Positions 15,641 through 25,346 of a stretch of DNA of 64,000 bases are shown one piece after another; within the stretch, counting starts at the first letter, position 1; every line of letters begins with the position of its first letter. The translations under genes were made by a program, and so were the position numbers. This stretch comes from Kitasatospora paranensis. Its GTDB lineage: Bacteria > Actinomycetota > Actinomycetes > Streptomycetales > Streptomycetaceae. The stretch spans positions 7,688,001-7,752,000 of the forward strand of contig NZ_BAABKV010000001.1 in assembly GCF_039544005.1 (NCBI RefSeq), in the 5' to 3' direction. The notes beneath the pieces were generated by a model, which had not been told where the DNA came from, ran no database searches, and saw only the letters and a program-made list of their open reading frames with translations.

Positions 15641-18494
15641 ATGTCCCTGACCCGACGCCAACTCCTCACCGCGACCGGAGCGACCCTCGGCGCACTCACC
15701 CTCGGCCTGCGCCTCAGCCCCTCCTACGCCGCCGGGCTGCCCCCGCGGCCGGCGGCCTCTACAGCCCCAACGCCGCTCCGCTGCACCCCACCGCGCTGCT
15801 TCGGCTGCCCCCGGACGCGGTCCGCCCCGCCGGCTGGCTGGCCGGCCAACTCGCCCTCCAGCTCGCCGGGCTGTGCGGACGCTACGCCGAGATCTCGCAC
15901 TTCCTCGACCTCACCACCACCGGATGGGCCCACCCCGAGCGCGACGGCTGGGAGGAGGTGCCCTACTGGCTGCGCGGGTACGTCGACCTCGCCGTGGTCA
16001 CCCGCGACGCCACCGCGCTCGCCACCGCCCGCCGCTGGATCGAGGCGATCCTCGCCACCCAGCAGTCCGACGGCTGGTTCGGCCCGCGCGCCCTGCGCAC
16101 CTCGCTCGGCGGCGGCCCGGACTTCTGGCCGTTCCTGCCGCTGCTCCAGGCCCTCCGCTCGTGGTACGAGTACACCGCCGACAGCCGGATCCTGCCGTTC
16201 CTCACCGCATTCCTGCGATTCATGAACGCCCAGGGGCCCGGTGCCTTCAACCAGAGCTGGGTGTCGGTCCGTTGGGGCGACGGCCTGGACACGGTGGTCT
16301 GGCTCTACAACCGCACCCGGGACGCCTTCCTGATCGACCTGATGGACACCATCCACCGCAACGGCGCCAACTGGACGAGCTCGATACCGAGCTGGCACAA
16401 CGTCAACATCGCCCAGGGGTTCCGCGAGCCCGCCCAGTACGCCCAGCGCTCCGGCCTCGCCTCCGACACCTCGGCCGCCTACCGCACCTACGACACGGTG
16501 CTCGGCCAGTACGGCCAGTTCCCCGGCGGCGGATTCGCGGCGGACGAGAGCGCCCGGCCCGGTTTCGGCGATCCGCGGCAGGGCTTCGAGACCTGCGGCG
16601 TCGTGGAGTTCATGGCCAGCCACGAACTGCTCAACCGGCTCACCGGCGACCCGCTGTGGGCGGACCGCTGCGAGGAACTGGCGTTCAACGCGCTGCCGCC
16701 CGCGCTGGACCCGCAGGGCAAGGCCGTCCACTACATCACCAGCCCGAACAGCGTCGACCTGGACAACGTGCCCAAGAGCCAGGGCCAGTTCCAGAACGGC
16801 TTCGCCATGCAGTCCTACCGCCCCGGCGTCGACCAGTACCGCTGCTGCCCGCACAACTACGGCATGGGATGGCCCTGGTTCACCCAGGAGCTGTGGCTGG
16901 CCACGCCCGACGCGGGCCTGTGCGCCGCGATGTACGCGCCGTGCACGGTCGCGGCCAAGGTGGCCGACGGCACCACCGTCACGGTCACGGAGGAGACCGA
17001 CTACCCGTTCGGCGACACGGTCACCCTGACCGTGACCACGCCGCGCCCGGTCGCCTTCCCGCTCGTGCTGCGCATCCCCGGCTGGTGCCCCGACCCTCAA
17101 CTCACGGTCAACGGACAGGCGGTGACCGCCCCGGCGGGTCCCGCGTACACCACCGTCCGGCGCACCTGGAACGCCGGCGACCGGGTCGTGCTGCGCCTGC
17201 CGCAGCGCCTCGCCGTCCGCACCTGGACGGCGAACCACCGCGCGGTCAGCGTCTCGCGCGGCCCGCTGGACTACGCGCTGCAGATCGGCGAGAGCTACGT
17301 CCGCACCGGCGGCACCGACGTCTTCCCCGAGTACGACGTGCACGCCACCACGCCCTGGAACTACGGCCTGGCCGTCGACCCGGCCGCACCGACCGCCGCC
17401 CTCGCCTTCTCCGCCCGCGGCGGCACCCTGCCCGCCAACCCCTTCACCCAGGACGGCAATCCGCTCCGGATCACCGCCCCCGCCCGGCGGATCGCCGAGT
17501 GGCAGGTGGACGGCCAGCACGTCGTGAGCCCGCTCCAGGACAGCCCGGCCCGCAGCGCCGCCGCCGTCGAGACGGTCACCCTGATCCCGATGGCCGCGGC
17601 CCGGCTGCGGATCAGCGCATTCCCGACCGCCTCCCCGGACGGCACCCCTGGACGGTGGGCGGCGCCGCGTTCCGGATCCGCAACCGGCACTCCGGCAAGG
17701 TGCTGGGGGTGGACCAGATGTCCACCGCGGACTCGGCCCGGGTGGTGCAGCTCGCGGACAGCGGGACGGACGACCACCTGTGGTCGCTGGTGGACAACGG
17801 CGACGGCTCGTACCGGATCCGCAACCGGCACTCCGGCAAGGTGCTGGGGGTGGACCAGATGTCCACCGCGGACTCGGCCCGGGTGGTGCAGTTCGCGGAC
17901 AACGGCACCGACGACCACCTGTGGTCGCTGGTGGACAACGGCGACGGCTCGTACCGGATCCGCAACCGGCACTCCGGCAAGGTGCTGGGGGTGGATCAGA
18001 TGTCCACCGCCGATTCCGCGCAGGTGGTGCAGTTCGCCGACAGTGGCACCGACGACCACCTGTGGTTGCTCGTGCCGGACGGGCAGCTGCGGATCGAGAA
18101 CCGCAACTCGGGCAAGGTGCTGGGGGTGGATCAGATGTCCACCGCCGATTCCGCGCAGGTGGTGCAGTTCGCCGACAGCGGCACCGACGACCACCTCTGG
18201 ACGTTCGTCGACAACGGCGACGGCCGGTTCCGGATCCGGAACGTCCACTCGGGCAAGGTGCTGGGGGTGGATCAGATGTCCACCGCCGACTCCGCCCGGG
18301 TCGTGCAGTTCGCCGACAACGGGACGGACGACCACCTCTGGACGCTCGTCCACGACGGTGCGGGCTGGTTCCGGATCCGCAATGGCCACTCCGGCAAGGT
18401 GCTCGGCGTGGACGGCATGTCGACGGCGGACTCGGCCCGGGTGGTGCAGTTCGCGGACAGCGGCACCGCCGACCACCTCTGGCGACTGCGCTGA
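15641..18494 (+). CDS. Secreted GH127-type beta-L-arabinofuranosidase with six ricin-type repeats (two frame breaks)
   Basis: Starts at ATG 15641 with GGAG five bases upstream. A Tat-type signal (TRRQ then a hydrophobic stretch ending SPSYAAG) leads to a GH127/DUF1680 catalytic domain. The known active-site metal/nucleophile set is present: Glu and Cys in ETCG (codons at 16588 and 16594) and the Cys pair in RCCPHNYG (16843-16848). The C-terminus has six 45-47-residue repeats with HSGKVLGVDQMSTADSA and DDHLW, of the ricin B-lectin type. Frame breaks at C runs 15740-15744 and 17645-17648 are each repaired by one added C, giving a protein of about 950 residues. The family removes beta-L-arabinofuranose from arabino-oligosaccharides or glycoproteins. 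Confidence 0.88.
17670..18494 (+). repeat. Six in-frame 141-bp repeats encoding ricin-type lectin units
   Basis: Units begin at 17670, 17811, 17952, 18087, 18228 and 18369. Each is 141 bp except the third (135 bp) and the truncated last. The first two are nearly identical at the DNA level, which points to recent tandem duplication. The encoded units match half or third repeats of a beta-trefoil, so six would make two trefoils. Confidence 0.85.
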
Positions 18495-18527
18495 CCGCTG
18501 ATCGTTGACCGTCCGCCGTCGCGGAGG

Positions 18528-18572
18528 GGAGGGCCGCGGCGCGTCCACCGGGTCGGCGCGCCGCGGCCCTCC
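18528..18572 (+). terminator. Strong hairpin after the GH127 gene
   Basis: A perfect 16-bp stem (GGAGGGCCGCGGCGCG with its complement) and a 13-base loop, 33 bases after the stop codon. There is no U tract, as is common for terminators in high-GC actinobacteria. Confidence 0.8.
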
Positions 18573-18680
18573 GGACACCGGTACCGCCGTACGGTGCCCG
18601 AAGGCCGTGAAGGCCGGCATTCCGTCGTGCGGACGGCGGAGTGCGGAAGGGCGAGGGCCGGAAGGCCGCTGGAGGTCCGT

Positions 18681-19394
18681 GTGGCAACCTATGTGCTCGT
18701 TCCCGGCGCCGACGGCCGGGCCTGGTACTGGCACAGGGTGGTCCCCGAGCTGCAGGCGCGGGGACACCAGGTGGTGGCCGTCGACCTGCCGCAGGACGAC
18801 TCCGTGGGGCTCGCCGAGTACGCCGACGCCGTCGTCCGGGCGGTGGGCGGGCGGAGCGACGGCCTGGTGCTCGTCGCGCAGTCCCTCGCCGGGTTCACTG
18901 CGCCGCTGGTCTGCGAGCGGTTGACGGTGGACGGACTGGTGCTGGTCAACGCCATGGTCCCGGTCTTCGGCGAGAGCGCCGGCCAGTGGTGGGCGAACAC
19001 CGGCCAGGCCGCGGCGCGCTCGGCGAAGGCCGTACGCGACGGCCGCGGGCCGGACCCGGAGTTCGACCTGCGGGTCGACTTCTTCCACGACGTCCCGCCC
19101 GAGGTCACCGAGCAGGCGCTCGCCCAGGAGCTCGGCAGCCCCTCGGCGACGCTGTTCGCCCAGCCGTGGCCGCTGCGGGGGTGGCCCGCCGTCCCCACCC
19201 GGTTCCTGCAGGGCCGCGATGACCGGTTCTTCCCGGTCGAGTTCCAGCGCCGGATCGTCCAGGAGCGGCTGGGCATCACCCTGGAGGAGACAACCGGCGG
19301 GCACCTCAGCGCGCTCGGCCACCCCGCCGAGCTCGCCGAGGCCATCTGCCGCCCGCCCGTCGGCGGTGGGCGGTCGCCGGTCGCCGGTCACTGA
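18681..19394 (+). CDS. Alpha/beta-fold hydrolase (esterase-like)
   Basis: About 237 residues from GTG 18681 with GGAGG five bases upstream. The N-terminal strand and oxyanion region are YVLVPGADGRAWYWHRVVPEL, and the nucleophile Ser is in LVAQSLAGFTAP. The acid Asp is probably in LQGRDDRFFP and the His in TTGGHLSALGHP. It resembles the salicylate-methylesterase-like branch of small alpha/beta hydrolases. The substrate is unknown. It stands alone after a strong terminator. Confidence 0.8.
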   Translation: MATYVLVPGADGRAWYWHRVVPELQARGHQVVAVDLPQDDSVGLAEYADAVVRAVGGRSDGLVLVAQSLAGFTAPLVCERLTVDGLVLVNAMVPVFGESAGQWWANTGQAAARSAKAVRDGRGPDPEFDLRVDFFHDVPPEVTEQALAQELGSPSATLFAQPWPLRGWPAVPTRFLQGRDDRFFPVEFQRRIVQERLGITLEETTGGHLSALGHPAELAEAICRPPVGGGRSPVAGH

Positions 19395-19803
19395 CAGCCG
19401 GTCCACTTCGGCTCCCGCCCGCGGCGGCGCCCACGCGACTGCCGGGGCCCGCCGTGCGGCGACCCTTGCGCGGGCGTGATCTTCATGGCATGGTGGGCGG
19501 CGCCTTCCGGCACACACTTCACGACAAAGGATCGAAGTCCATGGTCACGGCGTCCTTCAGCGGCCGCCGCCGGTACTGACCGTTCTGCTCCGGTGGAGCA
19601 TCGGTTCCCGGTACCTCGCACGTCTCCTCACGGCGGCCCCACGGGCGGTGCCTGACGCACCGCAGCCGTCCTCCTGCCCTGCGCGGGAGCGGCACCGGCC
19701 TTCCAGGCCGGACCAGGCATGCACGCGCGGTTCGTTCGACCGTCCCCGACGGTCGGCGGCGGAGCGCGTTCCACCCCGTCTTTCACGTGAGGTCATCATC
19801 ATC
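19395..19803. other. Intergenic region before the GNAT gene
   Basis: About 400 bases. It holds a possible 12-codon leader peptide (19541-19579) and a short CTCC-GG-GGAG-type inverted repeat just after it. Otherwise nothing with coding character was seen. Confidence 0.4.
19541..19579 (+). CDS. Possible 12-residue leader peptide (MVTASFSGRRRY)
   Basis: ATG 19541 has AAAGGA about nine bases upstream and reads 12 codons to TGA. It precedes the GNAT gene by about 225 bases. The three consecutive arginines resemble the Arg/Lys-X-Arg/Lys motifs on which ribosomes stall in some antibiotic-inducible leader peptides. This is speculative; the frame is short enough to occur by chance. Confidence 0.25.
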   Translation: MVTASFSGRRRY

Positions 19804-20562
19804 GTGGGCATCCATGTCCAGAGCTTTGCCGTCGCCAACCTCCGTCGCCGCCCCCTGGTGGTCGAGACCGGCGGCTTCGCGGCGGGTTTCGACCCCGCCA
19901 CCACCAGCCCCTACATCAACTACGCGACCCCGCTGCCCGGCGCCGAGCCGACCTGCCGGGACGTCGAGGCGCTGATCCGCGCCTTCCGCGAGCGCGGGCT
20001 CAAGCCGCGGCTGGAGTTCGCTCCCGACGCCGCGCCCGCGGTCGAACCGGCGCTGCGGGCAGCCGGGTTCACCCTGGAGCAGGCGCACGAGTACCTGGTC
20101 TGCACCCCGGCCACCCTGGCGGTGCCGGAGTCCGCCGCCGGCGCACCGGTGGTGGAGACGCCGGCCACCGACGAGGAGTACGCCGCGATCGACGCCGCCC
20201 TGTCGGAGGCCTTCGCGGGCGAGTTCGCCTCCTCGCCGGAGGGCGCGGCCCGGCTGCGGCGGTCGCAGGAGAGCGGCGGCGGTGTGCGCTTCGTCCGGGC
20301 GCCCGACGGCGGCTGCGCCGGTGGGGCGACCTGCTCGGCGCCGGCCGTCGGCACCTCGGAGCTGGCGGGCGTCGGCACCCGGCCGGCCTTCCGCGGCCGC
20401 GGCATCGCGGGGGCGGTCACGGCGTCCCTGACCGGGGCGATGTTCGCCGCGGGCGCGGAGTCGGTGTGGCTGGAGTACTCGGGCGAGGGCTCCCGCCGGG
20501 TGTACGAGCGGATCGGCTTCCGGCCCCGGGGCACCCGTCTCTACATGTCCGTCGAGGACTGA
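19804..20562 (+). CDS. GNAT-family N-acetyltransferase
   Basis: About 252 residues if read from GTG 19804 (GAGGT ten bases upstream). The C-terminal half carries the GNAT acetyl-CoA signature: GVGTRPAFRGRGIAGAVTASL, then SVWLEYSGEGSRRVYERIGF. The N-terminal half is a degenerate GNAT-like domain, so the protein is probably a two-domain member. The substrate is unknown. The frame is open further upstream to an ATG at 19648, but that stretch lacks a binding site. Confidence 0.75.
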   Translation: MGIHVQSFAVANLRRRPLVVETGGFAAGFDPATTSPYINYATPLPGAEPTCRDVEALIRAFRERGLKPRLEFAPDAAPAVEPALRAAGFTLEQAHEYLVCTPATLAVPESAAGAPVVETPATDEEYAAIDAALSEAFAGEFASSPEGAARLRRSQESGGGVRFVRAPDGGCAGGATCSAPAVGTSELAGVGTRPAFRGRGIAGAVTASLTGAMFAAGAESVWLEYSGEGSRRVYERIGFRPRGTRLYMSVED

Positions 20563-20647
20563 GCCGACCGGGCCACGGCGGCGGTGGGGTCAGGCACGTG
20601 CGTGCCGGGCCCCACCGAGCCTCCCTCGGAGGAAATGTGACGGACGA

Positions 20648-21934
20648 TCAGGTCTTTCCGGGCAGCCGCCCCAGCCCCTTCCGGTCGTAGTAGGTCGTCA
20701 TCGAGAAGCCCAGCACGAGGGCGGCCACCGTCCCCACCGCGATCATCGTCCAGGCCCGGCCGAGGCCCGCGTCGGCCTGCGCGTCGAAGTACAGGATGGC
20801 CCGGATGCCGTCGCTGAGCTGCCGCATCGGCTCGAAGTGGGCCAGGAACCGGTAGAACGTCGGCAGCGCCTGCAGGGGGATGGTCGCCCCGGAGGACGGC
20901 AGCGCCAGCACGATGAAGACGAACATGCTCACCAGCTGGCCGATCCCGCCGAAGGTGGCGTTGATCGCCTGCACGCCCAGCCCGACGGCGGCGCTGGCGC
21001 AGAACGAGAAGAGGAACAGCAGTGGCAGGTGCGAGGCGTCCATGCCGAGCAGCCCCACGGTGGCGGCCATGATCAGGGCGGAGGTGAGCACCGCGAGGGC
21101 CACGCTCATCACCGACTTCACCACCAGCGTGCGCCGCCGGCTGATCGGGACGGTCTGCCGCCGGGTGTGCCACGGGCCGAGTTCGTTGTCGGTGTAGCCG
21201 AGGGCGACGTCCACGCCGTTGTTGATGATGTTGGCCCCGAGGAAGCCGGCGAGGACGAGCAACAGGGTGTAGTAGAACGCGCTGAGCCCCAGCCCGCTGT
21301 GCGGGCCGATCGGATGGCCGACCACGGTGACGACCGTGGCCGGGTCGGCGAGCAGCAGTGCGGCGGCGCTGCTCACCGGTGCCGCGGTGGGCGGTACGGC
21401 GGCGGTCAGCTGTCGGCCGAGCTCCAGCGAGGCCTGCCGGGCGGCCTGTTGGGCGGTGGTGGTGGCGAACGAGGCGGCCAGGCTGCCCGATCCCGGGTTG
21501 GTGAGGACGGTCATGGTCGGCCGGTCCGGTGACCTGCCGGCGGGGGTGCCGAGGGCGGCGATCGCGGCGGTGAACCCGGCCGGGATCTCCAGGGCGCCGT
21601 AGATCTGGTTCGAGGCGAGTGCGTCCCGGGCGGCGGCGGGGGAGAGGATCCGCCAGCCGACCCGGTCGCCGGGGTCGGGGGCGGCCGCGATCCCGGCGGT
21701 GATCCGGGCGCCGAGGTTCTCCTGCTTGCCGCCGATCACGCCTCCGCGGTCGGCGTTGACCAGCCCGACGGGCAGCCGGTGCAGGTCGGTGCGGGGGTTG
21801 AGGATGCCGCCCATGTAGAGCAGCGACAGCAGCAGCGACACCACCCCGACCAGGACGGTGGGGGTGATCCAGATCTTCGGGTTTCGCAGCACCTGCCGCG
21901 CGGTGGCACCGCCGGAGCGGTCGGGCGGTGGCAT
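20648..21934 (-). CDS. YhgE/Pip-like membrane protein (DUF3533/ABC-2 type)
   Basis: 428 residues from ATG 21934 with GGGAGA just upstream. One membrane helix near the N-terminus (about 25-45) is followed by a large extracytoplasmic domain with the VGLVNADRGG block typical of YhgE/Pip proteins. Five membrane helices make up the C-terminal half. The family includes phage-infection proteins and export-type permeases without an ATPase. No partner gene is adjacent. Function in this organism is unknown. Confidence 0.8.
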   Translation of the reverse strand: MPPPDRSGGATARQVLRNPKIWITPTVLVGVVSLLLSLLYMGGILNPRTDLHRLPVGLVNADRGGVIGGKQENLGARITAGIAAAPDPGDRVGWRILSPAAARDALASNQIYGALEIPAGFTAAIAALGTPAGRSPDRPTMTVLTNPGSGSLAASFATTTAQQAARQASLELGRQLTAAVPPTAAPVSSAAALLLADPATVVTVVGHPIGPHSGLGLSAFYYTLLLVLAGFLGANIINNGVDVALGYTDNELGPWHTRRQTVPISRRRTLVVKSVMSVALAVLTSALIMAATVGLLGMDASHLPLLFLFSFCASAAVGLGVQAINATFGGIGQLVSMFVFIVLALPSSGATIPLQALPTFYRFLAHFEPMRQLSDGIRAILYFDAQADAGLGRAWTMIAVGTVAALVLGFSMTTYYDRKGLGRLPGKT

Positions 21935-22325
21935 GGCTCTCCCGGGGTCGTCGGGCTCCCCGCCCCGGCGGAGGCGGCCAGTCGACGGTACGCCGGATGC
22001 GAGCGGACGAGGGCGGGGCGCGGGGTGCGCCGCCCCGGGGTCACCCGGTCGGCGGGCAGCGGCGGATCCCCGCCGGCCGCCCGGCGGCGGCCCGCCGGTT
22101 GTGCGTCGGCCGCCGTCGGAGTCCGGCCCTGCGGCCCGGATCCACCCGCCCTGCCCTCAAACCCGGCATCGGTCACCGGAGTTGACGTGCACGCAGTCGG
22201 TCCGATCGCTTGACTTTGACCGCGGTCGGCGGAATCGTGCTGAGAGAGCGCTCTCTCCGACGTCGGTGAGCTGCGCCCGCAGGACACACCCCCACCCCTG
22301 TGTCGGTCCGTCGTCTGGAGTCCCC
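21935..22325. other. Intergenic region upstream of the GH3 gene
   Basis: About 390 bases between divergent genes. It contains a TTGAC-rich stretch at 22210-22221 that could be a -35 region and the 16-bp palindrome at 22242-22257. No coding character was seen. Confidence 0.5.
22242..22257. promoter_or_regulatory. LacI-type operator upstream of the GH3 gene
   Basis: Perfect 16-bp palindrome GAGAGAGCGCTCTCTC, 68 bases upstream of the GTG start. It shares the core GAGAGCGCTCTC with the site before the GH64 gene at 35090-35105 and differs from the CebR sites (GGGAGCGCTCCC) at symmetric positions, so a different LacI-family protein is likely. Confidence 0.75.
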
Positions 22326-25274
22326 GTGCGCCGCTGGTACCGCAACCGAGTGCTCCCCGCAGGTGTGGCCACCCTGCTGGTGGCCGCCGCCCTCTCCACG
22401 TTCGGCTTCCAGGCCCAGGCGGCCGGCCAGCCCTGGACGGACGCCGGCCAGACCCCCGACCAGCGGGCCGGGGAACTCCTGGCGGCGATGACCCAGGCCG
22501 AGAAACTGACCATGCTGCACGGCGGCCCGTCCTGCGGCTACGCGGGGTGCGTTCCGGCCAACACCCGTCTCGGCATCCCGGCACTGCACCTCCAGGACGG
22601 CCCGGTCGGGGCCGGCGACGGGATGACCGGCGTGACTCAGCTGGCCGCCCCGGTGGCCGGGGCGGCCAGCTGGGACCTGGGGCTGATGACCCGGTACGGG
22701 CAGGTGCTGGGCTCCGAGCAGTGGGGCAAGGGCACCAACGTCGTGCTGGCCCCGACCATCAACATCGTGCGCGATCCGCGCTGGGGGCGGGCCTTCGAGT
22801 CGCTCGGCGAAGACCCTTACCTGGCCGGCAAGATGGGCGCGGCGGACATCGCCGGGATCCAGAGCCAGGGGCCGATGGCGCAGGTCAAGCACTTCGCCGT
22901 CTACAACCAGGAGACAAACCGCAACACCACCGCCGACAACGCGGTGGTCTCCACCCGCGCCGAACGGGAGATCTACCTGCCCGCCTTCGAGGCCGCGGTG
23001 AAGGAGGGTGGCGCGGACTCCGTGATGTGCTCCTACTCGGCGGTCAACGGGCCGTTCGCGTGCGAGAACGGCCCGCTGCAGAACGGTGCGCTGAAGGGTG
23101 ACTTCGGCTTCACCGGCTTCATCACCTCCGACTGGGGCGCGACCCACTCCACGGTGGCCTCGGCCACCAACGGCCTCGACATGGAGATGCCCGGCAGCGA
23201 CTACTACGGCACCGCGCTGACGAACGCCGTGGCCAACGGCCAGGTGCCGCAGGCGACGATCGACGACCACGTCCGCCGGATCCTGGTGTCGATGTTCCGC
23301 CGCGGGCTGTTCGACACCGCGCAGACCGGGACGACCGGGGCCCAGGTGACCACCGCGGCGCACGCCGACGTCGCGCGGCAGGTGGCGCAGGAGGGCAGCG
23401 TCCTGCTGAAGAACGGCTCCGGCGTGCTGCCGGTGGCCGCCTCGGTGCACTCGATCGCGGTGCTGGGCGACGACGCGGGCAACGGCGCGATGACCCAGGG
23501 CGGCGGCAGCGCGACGGTCAACGCCCCGTATGTCGTCACCCCCTACCAGGGCATCAAGTCCCGTGCGGGCGACGGCACCACCGTCACCTACGCGCAGGGC
23601 GTGCCCTCGGCGGACGGATCGCTGCCGACCGTTCCGGGCAGCTACCTCACGCCCTCCTCGGGCTCCGGCCAGGGCCTGTTCGGGCAGTACCACAACAGCA
23701 CCGACCTCTCCGGGGCCGTGGTGGCGAGCCGGGTGGATCCGGCGGTCGACGCGGTGTGGGGCGGCCGGTCACCGGCGGCCGGCGTCAACGCCACCAACTG
23801 GTCGGTGAAGTGGACGGGCACCCTGACCCCGCCCGCCACCGGCAGCTACCAGTTCTCGCTGAACAGCGACGACGGCAGCCGGCTGATCGTCAACGGCCAG
23901 CAGGTGATCAACAACTGGTACAACCAGGCGCCGACCACCCGGACGGGCAGCATCAACCTGACGGCCGGGCAGCCGGTCGCCATCGAAGTGGACTACTACC
24001 AGGCGGGCGGTGGCAGCAACGCGACGCTCGGCTGGCAGATCCCCGGCCAGTCCGCGCACGACCAGGCGGTGGCGGCCGCCCGCGGCTCCGACCTGGCCCT
24101 GGTGTTCGTCGACGACTTCCAGTCGGAGGGCTCCGACCTGCGCACCATCGACCTCTCCACGGAGCAGAACCAGCTCGTCCAGGACGTGGCCGCGGTCAAC
24201 CCGCACACCGTGGTGGTGGTCAACAGCGGCTCCGCGGTGGCCATGCCGTGGGCCGACTCGGTGCAGGGCATCGTGGAGAACTGGTACCCCGGGCAGGAGG
24301 ACGGTACGGCGATCGCCTCGCTGCTCTTCGGTGACACCGACTTCTCCGGCAAACTGCCGGTGACCTTCCCCCGCTCGCTCGCCGACGTCCCGGCGGCCGG
24401 CGCCGCCCAGTGGCCCGGCCAGAACGGCTCCGTCCAGTACTCAGAGGGTGTCCAGGTCGGCTACCGCTGGTACGACGCGCAGAACAAGGCCCCGCTCTTC
24501 CCGTTCGGGCACGGGCTCTCGTACACCACCTTCTCCTACAGCGGCCTGACGGTGTCGGCGCCCGACGCGGCGGGCAACGTCGCGGTCGGCTTCGACGTCA
24601 CCGACACCGGCAGCCGGGCCGGGGCCGAGGTCGCCCAGGTCTACGTCGGGCAGCCCGCGGCGAGCGGCGAACCGCCGAAGAGCCTGCGCGGGTTCCAGCG
24701 GGTGGCCCTCGACCCCGGGCAGACCCGGCACGTGAGCGTCACGCTGGACGCCCGCAGCTTCCAGTACTGGAGCACCGGCTGGACGACCGCCCCCGGCACC
24801 GCCACCGTGTCCGTCGGATCCTCCTCACGGGACATCCGGCTGACCGGGCAGACCACCGTCGGCGGCACCGGCGGCGACGCCCTGCTGCCCCGCACCGGGT
24901 GGACGGCGAGCGCCTCCGCCACCGGCGGCTCGGACGTCCCGGCGAACATGCTGGACGGTGCGACCACCACCCGTTGGAGCACCGGGACACCGATGGCGGC
25001 CGGCCAGACCGTCACCGTGGACATGGGCGCCGCGCACCGGGTGGACAAGGTCACCCTGGACGCCGCCGGCAGCGCCGGCGACTACCCGCGCGGCTACCAG
25101 CTGCTGCTGTCCGCCGACGGGACGACCTGGGGCTCGCCGGTGGCCACCGGCAGCGGTACGGCCCCGCTGGTCACGATCGGCTTCCCCGCGCAGACTGCCC
25201 GCTACCTCCGGGTGGTGCAGACCGGAAGCGCCTCCTCCTGGTGGTCGATCGCGGAGTTCAACGCCTACGGCTGA
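22326..25274 (+). CDS. Secreted GH3 beta-glycosidase with PA14, fibronectin-III-like and F5/8-type C domains
   Basis: 982 residues from GTG 22326 (GGAG five bases upstream). Signal peptide at about 1-35. The GH3 N-terminal barrel includes RDPRWGRAFESLGEDP and the KHF motif in QVKHFAVYNQE; the nucleophile Asp is in FITSDWGATHS. A PA14 domain is inserted in the C-terminal GH3 domain (GQGLFGQYHN to ATLGWQIPG), as in beta-glucosidases of this subgroup. A fibronectin-III-like domain (GAEVAQVYVG) and a terminal F5/8-type C/CBM32-like domain follow. It would release monosaccharides from beta-linked oligosaccharides outside the cell. The upstream palindrome suggests LacI control. Confidence 0.92.
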   Translation: MRRWYRNRVLPAGVATLLVAAALSTFGFQAQAAGQPWTDAGQTPDQRAGELLAAMTQAEKLTMLHGGPSCGYAGCVPANTRLGIPALHLQDGPVGAGDGMTGVTQLAAPVAGAASWDLGLMTRYGQVLGSEQWGKGTNVVLAPTINIVRDPRWGRAFESLGEDPYLAGKMGAADIAGIQSQGPMAQVKHFAVYNQETNRNTTADNAVVSTRAEREIYLPAFEAAVKEGGADSVMCSYSAVNGPFACENGPLQNGALKGDFGFTGFITSDWGATHSTVASATNGLDMEMPGSDYYGTALTNAVANGQVPQATIDDHVRRILVSMFRRGLFDTAQTGTTGAQVTTAAHADVARQVAQEGSVLLKNGSGVLPVAASVHSIAVLGDDAGNGAMTQGGGSATVNAPYVVTPYQGIKSRAGDGTTVTYAQGVPSADGSLPTVPGSYLTPSSGSGQGLFGQYHNSTDLSGAVVASRVDPAVDAVWGGRSPAAGVNATNWSVKWTGTLTPPATGSYQFSLNSDDGSRLIVNGQQVINNWYNQAPTTRTGSINLTAGQPVAIEVDYYQAGGGSNATLGWQIPGQSAHDQAVAAARGSDLALVFVDDFQSEGSDLRTIDLSTEQNQLVQDVAAVNPHTVVVVNSGSAVAMPWADSVQGIVENWYPGQEDGTAIASLLFGDTDFSGKLPVTFPRSLADVPAAGAAQWPGQNGSVQYSEGVQVGYRWYDAQNKAPLFPFGHGLSYTTFSYSGLTVSAPDAAGNVAVGFDVTDTGSRAGAEVAQVYVGQPAASGEPPKSLRGFQRVALDPGQTRHVSVTLDARSFQYWSTGWTTAPGTATVSVGSSSRDIRLTGQTTVGGTGGDALLPRTGWTASASATGGSDVPANMLDGATTTRWSTGTPMAAGQTVTVDMGAAHRVDKVTLDAAGSAGDYPRGYQLLLSADGTTWGSPVATGSGTAPLVTIGFPAQTARYLRVVQTGSASSWWSIAEFNAYG

Positions 25275-25316
25275 CCGGCCGGTCGGGGCCGGGGCATCCG
25301 CCCCCGCCCCGGCCGG
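25275..25316. terminator. Bidirectional hairpin between convergent GH3 and LacI genes
   Basis: CCGGCC at 25275-25280 pairs with GGCCGG at 25311-25316, with further GGGGC/GCCCC pairing inside. It begins right after the GH3 stop codon and precedes the end of the convergent LacI gene. Confidence 0.65.
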
Positions 25317-25346
25317 TGGCACCCGGTGCGGCGGGATCGCCCGACC

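Noticed and set aside
17670..18494. Regular DNA repeats that might be read as a CRISPR array
   Set aside because: The units are 141 bp, in frame and coding, with no unique spacers and no cas genes in the window.
15724..18687. A 987-codon open frame antisense to the GH127 gene
   Set aside because: Shadow frame; its apparent repeats merely mirror the 141-bp repeats of the sense strand.
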